Both the position numbers and the translations under genes were made by a program. Source: Gentiana macrophylla (taxonomy: Eukaryota; Streptophyta; Magnoliopsida; Gentianales; Gentianaceae). Taken from it: DNA of 64,000 bases. The stretch spans positions 6,685,262 to 6,749,261 of the forward strand of contig CM047808.1 of assembly GCA_026214975.1 (NCBI GenBank), in the 5' to 3' direction. Shown here in pieces: positions 1-10,104 of this stretch (within the stretch, counting starts at the first letter, position 1; the number at the start of each line of letters is the position of its first letter). A model generated the notes under the pieces. The model was not told the origin of the DNA, did no database searches, and was given only the letters and a program-made list of their open reading frames with translations.

Positions 1-855
1 CATTCGTGATTAACCTCATTATAATCCGACCCTTAGCCTAATTTTGGTCTACATTCCCTTGATGTCCCGCAAGTTTAGCAAGTTTCTATATGTTTTATGT
101 GGTGACAACATTTGAAGTTGGGCAAGAGTTGGATGGCATTATTTTGGCACAAAATTGAGATGGTATCTTATCAAGTTCGGAGTCCATTTGTGTATATATG
201 TTTCTTTGAAAAAAAGAAAAAAGAGAAAAAGATATAAAAAGAAAGTTGTAAATAAAGTTCAATAAATGGTTAGTCAAGAAGAAACCATTTGAAGACTAGT
301 TTATCAATGTTCAAGTAACTCAAGCTTGGGAAATTGTTTTGTTTTGAAGCGGTGTTTCTTATCTCTGTTGTTCTTTGTTGATGTGGCCACTTCGACGATT
401 TTTGCAAAAGAAGAAGAAGAGATACTAATTCAACATTTTTAGAAGTGAAGGTGTAGAGTCTTGCTATCTTGCATTGTTCTCTTTAAATCCTTTTGTCCCT
501 TCGATTAGCCAATACCCGAGCCTAACGTTACAAGCTTTCAAGTCCTACCCGATCTAACTTTTTGACTCCAAAGGTCTCGATTAGTGGAGATTGGTATCAT
601 TCTTAAGCTTATGGTTTGCAACTTAATGAGCCTTGTATGCATGATTTCATGATTAATTGCATGATAATAATTTTTGAGAGGTTATTCACACACACACTGT
701 TATACATTTATATTAAGGTTAACGTGTGATTATGATTCGAGTGGTTGCATCATCTGGTTGTTCCTTAAATCTTATATCTTCATGAATTTTTCCTCATTCA
801 TTTTGTTTTATCGCTTGTTTTGTTCGAGGACGACCAAAAGCTAAGTGGGGGGTTG
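1..855 (+). mobile_element. 3' internal end of an LTR retrotransposon (non-coding)
   Basis: No credible protein is encoded on either strand. The stretch ends in a purine-rich tract (AAGTGGGGGG, about 843-852) directly followed by TTGTGATGACGG, which is the layout of a polypurine tract next to the 3' LTR of a plant LTR retrotransposon. I infer that this is the non-coding tail between the polymerase gene and the 3' LTR, and that the rest of the element lies outside the window to the left. The superfamily is not certain. A Ty3-type element fits the long LTR. Confidence 0.55.
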
Positions 856-1409
856 TGATGACGGAAAAATTCACTGTTATTTTTATAACTTTTTACCCCA
901 CTTTTGATATCATTTCGAGCACTTTTATATCAATTAAAGTCATTAATTCCTAAATTTCATAAAAATATATAAGTCGTGACTATTTTGTAAAATATCGTGT
1001 TTTTATGTGTTTTTACTAGTTTTGTACCGGTTTAGTAACCGGAGTGTAAATGTCGGATTTACGTTTGGTATTTTGGTGGTTTATTGCGAGAATTATAGGT
1101 TGACCAAAATCTCGAGTGGCGACACACGTTTTGAGGCCTAAAAGAGGTGTTTTTAGGGATATAAGAGTGTGCCACAAGCTTAAAAGGCCAAGTGGATCGG
1201 TGGTCAGTAGTACCACTATCGAATTATATCTTCAACGAACAAATGGCCCATCAAAAACGCATTTTCTGAAGAAGTGTCCTTCATGAAAGTTGTAGATCTT
1301 TGAAAGATCTTTCCAACGCACTTTGAATCACGTCAATCGGATGTCTACAACTCAAGTTATGGCCATTTTAATGAACTGCGATACTGTGTAGACGAATTTT
1401 GACAATTCG

Positions 1410-1466
1410 GATCAAGTGAACAGAACCCGGATCGATCCGGGACTTCACCGGATCGATCCGGACTGT
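1410..1466. repeat. Paired GC-rich palindromes inside the LTR
   Basis: CCGGATCGATCCGG occurs twice within about 45 bp. The solo LTR of the same family has different GC-rich palindromes at the corresponding place (11190-11310). Confidence 0.7.
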
Positions 1467-1523
1467 GTAAAAATGGAGATCTGCATCTGAAAACTCATAT
1501 ATACGGGGAGATATCCATAGATA

Positions 1524-1526
<3 letters not shown>

Positions 1527-1570
<44 letters not shown>
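1527..1570. repeat. (TA)n microsatellite
   Basis: An uninterrupted TA run lies within the outer LTR, just before a CT/TTC-rich tract that reaches the nested insertion point at 1675. Confidence 0.95.
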
Positions 1571-1572
<2 letters not shown>

Positions 1573-1675
1573 CTCCTATATATACCCCTCAATTGCATCA
1601 AAGAGAGCTTGGGGGGAGGGAATAGCCCTCTTCTCTTCTTCTCTTCTTCTTCATCTTCTCCATCTTCATCTTCTT

Positions 1676-2675
1676 TGACGATGCTGGATTTCGTCTATGA
1701 ATAAATCCGGGCCGTTTAATCTAGGGGTAATTGAACAAGGGATGTTTATTGGTGATTTTTAGACTGAGCTTGAGAGTCTCTCTCAAGTTGCCTACGTATC
1801 CTGTTGATTATTCAGGAATCAAGTCTTCCGTAGTTTCTTAGGGTTGTTTATATAGAGGATGTCTCATCCTTTCTTCCTTGTCCTGCAAGGAATTGTATTT
1901 ATTATTAATAATATTATTTATTATTTCCCCTAAGGATTAACACGCATAAATCCCTATAATTTAGGGATAATTATGGACATATTTAAATGTCAGGATCAGA
2001 GTCTTTATGACATAGGATTCTTCCCTTATTTATCTTGGTCTCGACCCGAGTACCTCCGACATGGGAGATCGAGCTTGGACATTTATGTAGGCTTTACGTA
2101 TGACGTGGAGTTTAGAGCGGCTTTTGCACTCATCTCGAACTCTACGATTTGGGGTATCGAGATGGAACCATCGTCTCGGTTTTCGGATCATGTCGATGTC
2201 GTAATTCGTAGAGTTCGAGATGAGTGCAAAATCCGCTCTAAACTCCACGTCGTACGCAAAGCCTACATAAATGTCCAAGCTCGATCTCCCATGTCGGAGC
2301 TACTCGGGTCGAGACCAAGATAAATAAGGGAAGAATCCTATGTCATAAAGACTCTGATCCTGACATTTAAATATGTCCATAATTATCCCTAAATTATAGG
2401 GATTTATGCGTGTTAATCTTTAGGGGAAATAATAAATAATATTATTAATAATAAATACAATTCCTTGCAGGACAAGGAAAGGGATGAGACATCCTCTATA
2501 TAAACAACCCTAAAGAACTACGGAAGACTTGATTCCTGAATAATCAACAGGATACGTAGGCAACTTGAGAGAGACTCTCAAGCTCAGTCTAAAAATCACC
2601 AATAAACATCCCTCGTTCAATTACCCCTAGATTAAACGGCCCGGATTTATTCATAGACGAAATCCAGTATCGTCA
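1676..2675. repeat. Near-perfect LTR palindrome (about 470-bp arms, 60-bp loop)
   Basis: 1676-2146 is the reverse complement of 2207-2675 with few mismatches. The spacer 2147-2206 is extra LTR sequence present only in the left, inverted copy. The right arm is an LTR lacking about the first 148 bp compared with the intact 5034-5658 copy. An RNA read through it would form a long perfect-like hairpin. Confidence 0.9.
2497..2504 (+). promoter_or_regulatory. TATA box in the LTR (U3/R)
   Basis: TATATAAA sits in the same LTR context as at 5479-5486. The inverted arm has the mirror-image copy near 1850. The two promoters of the palindrome therefore point away from each other. Confidence 0.5.
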
Positions 2676-2677
2676 AA

Positions 2678-2697
2678 TGGCGCTAGAAGGAGGGCCT
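2678..2697 (+). other. Primer-binding-site-like sequence
   Basis: TGGCGCTAGAAGGAGGGCCT begins 2 bp after the LTR end. A TGG start just inside the 5' LTR is the usual form of a tRNA primer-binding site. I cannot name the tRNA with confidence. Confidence 0.5.
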
Positions 2698-2779
2698 TCT
2701 ATCGGTAATTGATAGAGGCCATCGATAATCAAGAACAAATCTGTTTTTACAAAAAAACGCAGCCTGATCAACAGAGAAT

Positions 2780-3660
2780 TTCAAGAAATTGTACCGGTGA
2801 AAAACGATCTCCACCGTTCAGATCGAAGGAGGAGGAGGGACGAACAAACTCTCAAAATTTCATGACGATCAGAATAGTTTTGGAGGCACAAAGACGCCGG
2901 AAAGATGCTGCTGCGCCGCCATAAACGCAGCGGACACAGCAGTTAGATCTACGGCTTCGTGACAGATATTGAGCCGTTGAAAGACGATCTCCACCGTTCA
3001 AATCAAAGAATAAGGAGGGACGGACAATCCCTCCAAATTTCAGACCGATCGGAGTTTATCTTGATACCCGATCGTCGCCAAGAAGTGGCTGCTGTATCAA
3101 AAACGCAGCAGAACCCTAATTGGGAGCAGACAGGTCGGCAACCTTTTTCCTCCGATTCAACCGTTGGAACAACAATCCCTCCGGTCAGAATCTATTATTA
3201 GGATCTAATAACAATCCCTAAAAGTTTCAGATCGATCGGATTTTGTTTGATTACCTAATCGTGACAAGGAAGTTGCAGCTGTAGTATAGAAACGCAGCAG
3301 AACCCTAATCAGCAGTTTCAGGTCGGCGGCCTGTTACCAGCAATTCAACCGTTGGAATGCAAATTCCTCCGGTCAGATTCAATAATTATGAGGAACAAAC
3401 GATCCCTCAAAATTTCAGACCGATCGGAGTTCGTTTGATTACCTGATCGTTGCAAATAAGTTACAGCAGGCGCCATAAACGCAGCAAATTCTGGACAGCA
3501 GCTGACGGATCGGCGGCTTATTCCCGGAGATTGAGCTGTCGAAAGGACAATTCCACCGTTAAAATCGAAGAAAAGTGAGGGAAGAACGATCCCTCCAAAT
3601 TTCGTGCCGATCGGAGTCCGTTTCGAGGTCTGATTTCCACCGGAAAGTCACTATAGTGGC
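2780..3660 (+). repeat. About 190-bp diverged tandem units inside the nested element
   Basis: A motif series recurs about five times: 'CC(A)CCGTT', then 'CCCTC(C/A)AA(A)TTTC', then 'GATCGGA', then 'AACGCAGC'. Copies start near 2800, 2980, 3160, 3340 and 3550. The units are clearly diverged from each other. Short open frames across them are not conserved between units, so I do not call a gene. Confidence 0.65.
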
Positions 3661-3840
3661 GCCCAAGAAAGCTGCGAATTATCTATCTATCTAGCAATCC
3701 GCAAAGCGAGTTCTCGAGTTCCAAAGATCGAGCCAAGCTCTTTAGCTCTCCAGGTTCTTACAGTCGTTATTTGAAATTCTTATATACTTTGTAAGTCTCT
3801 ATTATATGTGTAATGTTTTTATCACAATCACATTGCACCA

Positions 3841-4612
3841 CAAAGTCCGGGAAGTCGATAAAATCGGCCCTGCTCGGCAAAAATAAAGTCCGGGAAGTCG
3901 ATAAAATCGGCCCTGCTCGGCAAAGACAAAGTCCGGGAAGTCGATAAAATCTGCCCTGCTCGGGAAAAACAAGTCCGGGAAGTCGATAAAATCGGCCCTG
4001 CTCGGCAAAGACAAAGTCCGGGAAGTCGATAAAATCGGCCCTGCTCGGCAAAGACAAAGTCCGGGAAGTCGATAAAATCGCCCCGCCGCAAAGACAAAGT
4101 CCGGGAAGTCGATAAAATCGGCCCTGCTCGGCAAAGACAAGTCCGGGAAGTCGATAAAATCGGCCCTGCTCGGCAAAGACAAAGTCCGGGAAGTCGATAA
4201 AATCGGCCCTGCTCGGCAAAAACCAAGTCCGGGAAGTCGATAAAATCGCCCCGCCGCAAAATGAATGCGGAAGTCGATACGATTCGCCCGATTTCGTTCA
4301 ACAAAGTCCGGGAAGTCGATAAAATCGGCCCTGCTCGGCAAAAATGAATGCGGGAAGTCGATACGATTCGGCCCAGCTCGTTCAACAAAGTCCGGGAAGT
4401 CGATAAAATCGGCCCAGCTCGGCAAAAATGAATGCGGGAAGTCGATACGATTCGCCCGAATTTCGTTCAACAAAGTCCGGAAGTCGATAAAATCGCCCAC
4501 TTCGCAAAAATGAATGCGGGAAGTCGATACGATTCGGCCCGGCTCGCTCAACAAAGTCCGGGAAGTCAGACAAGTCTGGCCCCGCTCGGCAAAAAATTTC
4601 AGAAGTCTGCAG
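3841..4612 (+). repeat. 43-bp minisatellite, about 17 copies
   Basis: The unit begins AAAGTCCGGGAAGTCGATAA and ends CTGCTCGGCAAAGAC, with a 43-bp period at 3842, 3885 and 3928 onward. A variant unit carrying AATGCGGGAAGTCGATACGA alternates with the main one from about 4258. Long open frames across it on both strands only reflect the repeat period. Confidence 0.95.
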
Positions 4613-5017
4613 GATAGACTCAGCAGACTGAACCACAGGTCGGTCTCAGTAGAAGAACTGAACCGCAGGTCGGTCTCAGAAAAAAGTTTTAATGAATTAA
4701 TCCGCATGTCGGATTCCTAAGTCTGCAAGACAGACGATCAGCACATACACTGAAGTACATCATTCGAAAAAAAAAAACTCGAGATATCGAGCACCGGCAT
4801 TCGAGCTCTACGGACTCGTCTCGCCCTAAATACGAACTCGTATCGACATCATAGTCGGACGCCTTCACTATCGACATTCACCGTTTATAAGTCCCAATGG
4901 GATAAAAACGTTACGACATCGAAGTCGACATAACTTGACCACGCATTATAAGTCCAAGGGCTGACAGTTGCCGAGATATACCTCCGACAGATCATACCTG
5001 ACCCCAAGAGCTCAGAT

Positions 5018-5033
5018 TGATCTGGGGGGCTTA
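5018..5033 (+). other. Polypurine tract of the nested element
   Basis: CTGGGGGGCTTA lies directly before the LTR start TGACGAT at 5034, as expected for plus-strand priming. Confidence 0.6.
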
Positions 5034-5658
5034 TGACGATACCAAATCTCACACCTCCACGTGGCGTCACGAGATGGTCCTCCTGAGTAAGACCGAGTAA
5101 TAGCCCAAGGGTCGACTTACGAATTACGACATCGACATGATCCGAAAACCGAGACGATGGTTCCATCTCGATACCCCAAATCGTAGAGTTCAAGATGAGT
5201 GCAAAATCCGCTCTAAACTCCACATCGTACGTAAAGCCTACTGGCTACATAAATGTCCAAGCTCGATCTCCCATGTCGGAGCTACACGAGTCGAGACCAA
5301 GATAAATAAGGGAAGAATCCTATGTCATAAAGACTCTGATCCTGACATTTAAATATGTCCATAATTATCCCTAAATTATAGGGATTTATGCGAGTTAATC
5401 CTTAGGGGAAATAATAAATAATATTATTAATAATAAATACAATTCCTTGCAGGACAAGGAAAGGGATGAGACATCCTCTATATAAACAACCCTAAGGAAC
5501 TACGAATGACTTGATTCCTGAATAATCAACAGGATACGTAGGCAACTTGAGAGAGACTCTCAAGCTCAGTCTAAAATCACCCAAAAAACATCCCTCGTGC
5601 AATCACCCCTAGATTAAACGGCCCGGATTTATTCATAGACGAAATCCAAAGATCGTCA
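5034..5658 (+). repeat. Intact 3' LTR of the nested element (625 bp)
   Basis: It starts TGACGATACC and ends ATCGTCA. From 5182 onward it aligns with 2207-2675 and, inverted, with 1676-2146. It contains a TATA box (5479-5486). Compared with the other copies it carries a few-base insertion near 5240. Confidence 0.85.
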
Positions 5659-5727
5659 TTCATCGTGATCATCATCACCATCTTCATCATCATCAAGATC
5701 ATCATCTTTCTTATTGTTTTGTTTTGT

Positions 5728-5730
<3 letters not shown>

Positions 5731-5803
<73 letters not shown>

Positions 5804-5853
5804 TTTCATCAACTTTAATTTTTTTTTTTTCCCATCTTCTCTGCATATTTTTT

Positions 5854-5942
<89 letters not shown>

Positions 5943-6210
5943 TTTCATCAACTTTAATTTTTTTTTTCCCATCTTCTCTGCATATTTTTTTGGGTTATAT
6001 ATAAGTAGATCTATATATATATATATAGATATATATGTCTATGTATGTATATATATATATATATATGTGTATATTTTTATATAAATTAGTTAAAATATCG
6101 TTGTAATGGTATAACTATCAATAGTTTGTTGTTTTTGAGCTTTTATTTATTTTTTCGCATTTACTCACGCGCAATTACTTTACGCATTTACTTTTACGCA
6201 TTCGCATTTA

Positions 6211-6280
<70 letters not shown>
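5731..6280. repeat. Cluster of long (TA)n microsatellites
   Basis: Long TA runs lie at about 5731-5798, 5858-5938 and 6214-6279, with shorter ones near 6002-6065. The sequence between the first two (CTCTTTTCATCAACTTTAAT, a T run, then CCCATCTTCTCTGCATA) is repeated once after the second, so one TA block and its flank were duplicated. The open frames here only encode Tyr-Ile repeats and are not genes. Confidence 0.95.
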
Positions 6281-6281
<1 letters not shown>

Positions 6282-7095
6282 TTCAATTTCTATTTCAGCA
6301 TAATCATGAATAACTAAATCTACGTATAGTGAATTATGTGTAAAAGCGAAATAAACACCCTAAAGGGGATTAAACGGGAGTTGTGTAGTGCGTAATATAA
6401 TGTTTTAATGAGTAATCCACGTCCTAAAACTTATTCTAAACGTCTTTGAATTAAACTGATCATTTAGTTCACTGTCACACATATCGAACCTATAAATGTA
6501 TTTTGCGGTAAGATGTGGGAAAAGGGGTTTTCGGATCGTTGCGTAGATTCGGCCTAGTTGTTAGGACCGTTTCCAATACAGAGGTTTGTCATCGTTGTTC
6601 GAGCGACTCTAAGAGCGTAAACATGTTAGGTTAATCGGTTTTCTAAAGGGAAAATTAATTAACTTCACATAGGGTGTTGAGTGAGAGTTGTTCGGACCTT
6701 AACACCAGAATTAGGAGTTGGCACCCGTGGATGTCGTTAAAATTACTGTGGAAAGGTAGGTTGGTTAAAACACACTCCCTGTCAAGTCTTCGCTTAAGGG
6801 TAAAAGTAGCTCGTTGGATCATAATTCGGCTATACCTTTTAATCACTAGAACTACAATCGTTAGTTAAACTTTACTTTTTGCATTAGTATAAAACACTCC
6901 ACCTAAACTTTGATCGCCTAGACTAAGACACACGTTCACTTTGGTACTCACAACCACATTTCTCTTGGGATCGACCTCGTACTCCTGTAGCTATTCTAAC
7001 AATCGACCTGGTACTCTGTCAGTTAGAGAGTTAGTTTACCCACGGTTGCGAGTCTTTATAAATTATATTTTTGTGGGTAGATTTTTAGCTCATCA

Positions 7096-9388
7096 ATGAC
7101 CACCTCAAAGTTTTTGGTTCTAGATGTTACCCTTATGTTTGGGACACTAAGCTCAACAAATTTGATCCTAAGAGTCTACCCTGTGTTTTTGTGGGGTACA
7201 ACCCTCAATACAAAGAGTACAAATGTTATCACCCACAAACTATGAAGTTTTTCATGTCAAGACATGTCATATTTGATGAAAGTCTATTACCCTATAAGGC
7301 TGTTATACCTCCACATAAACAGCCCTCCACCATTTATATATCTGACCTAATGGACTCTTGGATTGCCCCCATTTCAGCACCACCAGAAGCTTTAATTCCT
7401 AGTTCTGCCCCTGCCCCATGCACTGCCCCTCTCCCTTTTCCTCAAGTTCCCTTCATTGCCATGCCTCCTCCTCCAATTGAGTCTCCATCCACCAGCCAAA
7501 AACCACCTCCTACCCCCTCCACAGACAGTCTTCCAACTCCAGATCCCCCCACTTCTACACCCTCCCCTCCACACATTCCCCCTTCCAGCCCAAATGCCTC
7601 TGCTCCAACCCCTCCATCACCAAGCCTCTCTATCCCAACTCATTCTCCAGACTTACCTGCTTCACCAGTTTCTCCATATCATCAACCTGCCTCTCCCACA
7701 ACCTCACCTTTACCACCTCCCCTTCCACAAACCTCTTCTCCTAATCCTCCCACTCCAGGACATCCCATGGTCACTAGAGCCAAGGCAGGTCTTGTTAAAC
7801 CCAATCCCAAATATGCCCTATTAACCCACACCTACACAGATATACCTCCCATCCCTAAGACTGTTAAGACAGCCCTTCATCATCCAGGATGGACAGCAGC
7901 CATGAAGGAGGAATTAGATGCCCTTCACCACAACCAAACCTGGACTTTAGTCCCTAGACATCCCTCTATGCATGTTATAGGTTGTAAATGGGTGTTCAAA
8001 CCAAAACTAAAACCCAATGGCACTCTAGATAGGTTGAAATGCAGGTTAGTGGCCAAAGGCTATCACCAAGTAGATGGAATCGATTGTCTAGAAACCTACT
8101 CTCCAGTGGTTAAACCAGGAACCATTAGATTGCTCCTCACTGTTGCTCTACACTTTAAGTGGCCTGTAAGTCAGCTAGATGTTAAAAATGCCTTCTTACA
8201 TGGGTTCCTTACTGAAACCATTTACATGGAACAACCCCCTGGTCACTTAGATCCCTCTCACCCTCACCATGTTTGCAAGTTACAAAAGGCTCTCTATGGC
8301 CTCAAACAGGCCCCAAGGGCTTGGTTTGATCGTTTTAGCACATTTCTTACTTCCTATGGATTCATATGTAGTTTATCAGATCCTTTGTTGTTTGTTTTTC
8401 GAACTAACGCTACTATCATGATTCTACTATTATATGTCGATGACATGCTCTTAACAGGCTCAGATCCTACCATGCTACAAACATTCATCTCCCAGTTAGG
8501 AGCTGAATTTGCCATGAAAGACCTAGGCCTTATTCATCATTTTTTGGGGGTCGAAATTATCCGAAGTGAAGATCAATTTACCCTATCACAGTGTCACTAT
8601 GCTCAGTCAATTTTACAGAAAGCAGAAATGATCGATTGCAAACCTGTTGGAACTCCCATGGAGTCTAAGTTCAAAGCTCTGCCCAACTCCCCTATGCTCG
8701 AAGATCCCACTTATTACCGAAGCTTGGTCGGAGCTCTGCAGTATCTGACCTTTACCCGCCCCGATCTGAGCTACTCTGTCAACTTTGCCTCGCAATTTCT
8801 TCAGTCTCCGACCACCCAGCATCTTCAATTGGTCCGCCGCATGCTCCGATTTGTCAAAGGAACGACCGATCTTGCCCTAACATTACACCGTCCTCAACAA
8901 CTCCGCCTCACCGCTTTCTCCGACGCCGATTGGGCTGGTTGCCCTCAAACTCGCCGATCAACAACTGGCTACTGCACCTTTCTCGGTCCCAACATCATCT
9001 CGTGGTGCGCCAAGAAGCAGCATACGGTTTCTCGATCTAGCTCCAAAGCTGAGTACCGAGCTCTTGTGCACACGGCGGCTGAACTCACGTGGTTATCATA
9101 CATTATGTCTGAGATAGGTCTTCCAATGTCTGAACCACCCGTTTTATTTTCCGACAACCTAAGTGCCCTACATATGAAAATAAACCCCGTCTTCCATGCT
9201 CGCAGTAAACATATTGAACTTGACTATCATTATATTCGTGAAAGAGTAGCTCAAGGTTTGCTCGTGACTAAACATGTTCCGGCATCGCATCAAATTGCAG
9301 ACTTACTAACGAAGCCTCCCACCAAGGCCTCTCTTCGTTACTTTCAACCCAAACTTTGCCTCCTACCTCGGCTCAGTTTGCGGGGGGA
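7096..9388 (+). pseudogene. Ty1/Copia polyprotein 3' part: integrase end, reverse transcriptase, RNase H
   Basis: One open frame runs from 7098 to the stop near 9459, entering without a start codon because the 5' part was cut off by the LTR ending at 7095. The order is: integrase C-terminal region (HLKVFG to VGY), a Pro/Ser/Thr-rich linker (about 7370-7760), reverse transcriptase with the catalytic YVDDM at about 8436, and RNase H with SDADWAG, RSTTGYC and SKAEYRAL, then a LLTKPP tail. This domain order (INT before RT) is diagnostic of Copia. Gag, protease and most of integrase are missing, so it cannot transpose on its own, yet the remaining frame is unbroken, which suggests a young insertion. 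The last coding bases overlap the start of the LTR at 9389. Confidence 0.9.
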
Positions 9389-9779
9389 TATTAAAGATAA
9401 TCAACACCAAATACCAAAAATACCCCCAACAACATCAACATTGTGTCTGCAGGAGTTATAAGGAGTATTTGGAGAGATAAGGTGTTGATGCATCCGAAAA
9501 ATGTGAAGGAAACGAGTCAAACCTCAGGCTGCCCTATTCATCGAATATTTTTGTTATTTTAGTTCAATATTTTGTTAAAAATATCTTTTTAGATAGCTGT
9601 CATTATCTTTCTGTTTCAACAAGATAATTATCTCATTTTATCCTATTTCAAAGGAGTTGTAACCTAGTAGGTGTTCTATCTTATAAAGAGCCTACATCTC
9701 TTGTAATTTTCAATCAAGCAAAAACATATCTTTCGGTTCATTCACTTAAATTGCATCTATCATTTATTCATTTTCTTCA
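9389..9779 (+). repeat. Copia LTR (391 bp)
   Basis: It is preceded by the polypurine tract CGGGGGGA (9381-9388) and followed by TGGTATCGGA, a near match to the initiator-Met tRNA primer-binding site of Copia elements. The expected first bases TG read TA here. TATAAAG near 9681 is a likely TATA box. Confidence 0.75.
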
Positions 9780-10104
9780 TGGTATCGGATTTGGAGAGTT
9801 CAGCCATGACATTATCACTCAATGTGGCTAGCTTTATCACATTAAAACTGAATTCAAAAAATTACCCACTTTGGAGAGAACAGGCGTTGTCTCTGGCTGA
9901 AAGCCAAGACCTGGTTGAACATTTGATCAGTAACACGTCTGCTCCAGCCATGTACTCCACAGATGCGTCATCCACTGATCCACCAAAGAGACCACTCTGT
10001 CATAAATCCAAGCATTTACAACCTGGAAAAGTCGACAGATTAATCGGGGATGGATCATTGGCTCCTTATCCGAAGAATCTCTAGGCCTTGTAAAAATGGA
10101 TAAT
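9780..10104 (+). pseudogene. Copia gag N-terminal fragment
   Basis: After the primer-binding-like site (9780-9790) an open frame from about 9806 encodes a Copia gag start: a hydrophobic beginning, then NYPLWREQAL, which is the usual 'lock' of Copia gag N-termini. The fragment is interrupted at 10104 by the inverted solo LTR. A few codons of gag seem to resume at 11804 (near-duplicate ATAAT/ATGAT flanks). It lies 3' of an LTR that also closes the 7096-9388 fragment. Confidence 0.7.

Larger units (their letters stand above)
1676..5658 (+). mobile_element. Nested non-autonomous LTR element with inverted 5' LTR
   Basis: Both outer ends carry the same 7-bp terminal sequence (TGACGAT at 1676, ATCGTCA at 5652-5658). 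The right end is a complete LTR (5034-5658). The left end is an inverted LTR piece joined to a truncated direct LTR (together 1676-2675). Between the LTRs lie a primer-binding-like site, two tandem-repeat classes and a polypurine tract, but no gag or pol. The size and lack of coding suggest a LARD- or TRIM-like passenger mobilised by another element. Flanking bases are TTCTT on the left and TTCAT on the right, an imperfect 5-bp target duplication. Outer-LTR sequence continues on both sides. Confidence 0.7.
856..7095 (+). mobile_element. Long 3' LTR, split by a nested element (1676-5658)
   Basis: The LTR starts TGATGA after the purine tract and ends TCATCA at 7095, where Copia integrase sequence resumes without a break. 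Removing the nested element leaves about 2.26 kb (856-1675 plus 5659-7095). A related copy lies inverted at 10105-11803. Shared landmarks are a stretch near 6490-6530 (ATAAATGTAT, GTGGGAAAAGGGGTTTT) and a run like TCATGAAAGTTGTAGA near 1283. The 5659-6300 part is swollen by long TA microsatellites. Confidence 0.6.

Noticed and set aside
3841..4612. CRISPR-like array
   Set aside because: Units are contiguous with no unique spacers, in a plant retroelement.
3767..4707. Open frames up to 301 codons on both strands
   Set aside because: They follow from the 43-bp minisatellite, whose units shift through all frames; the peptide repeats are by-products.
5577..6317. Long Tyr-Ile repeat open frames
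   Set aside because: They are translations of TA microsatellites; no start context, splice sites or family.
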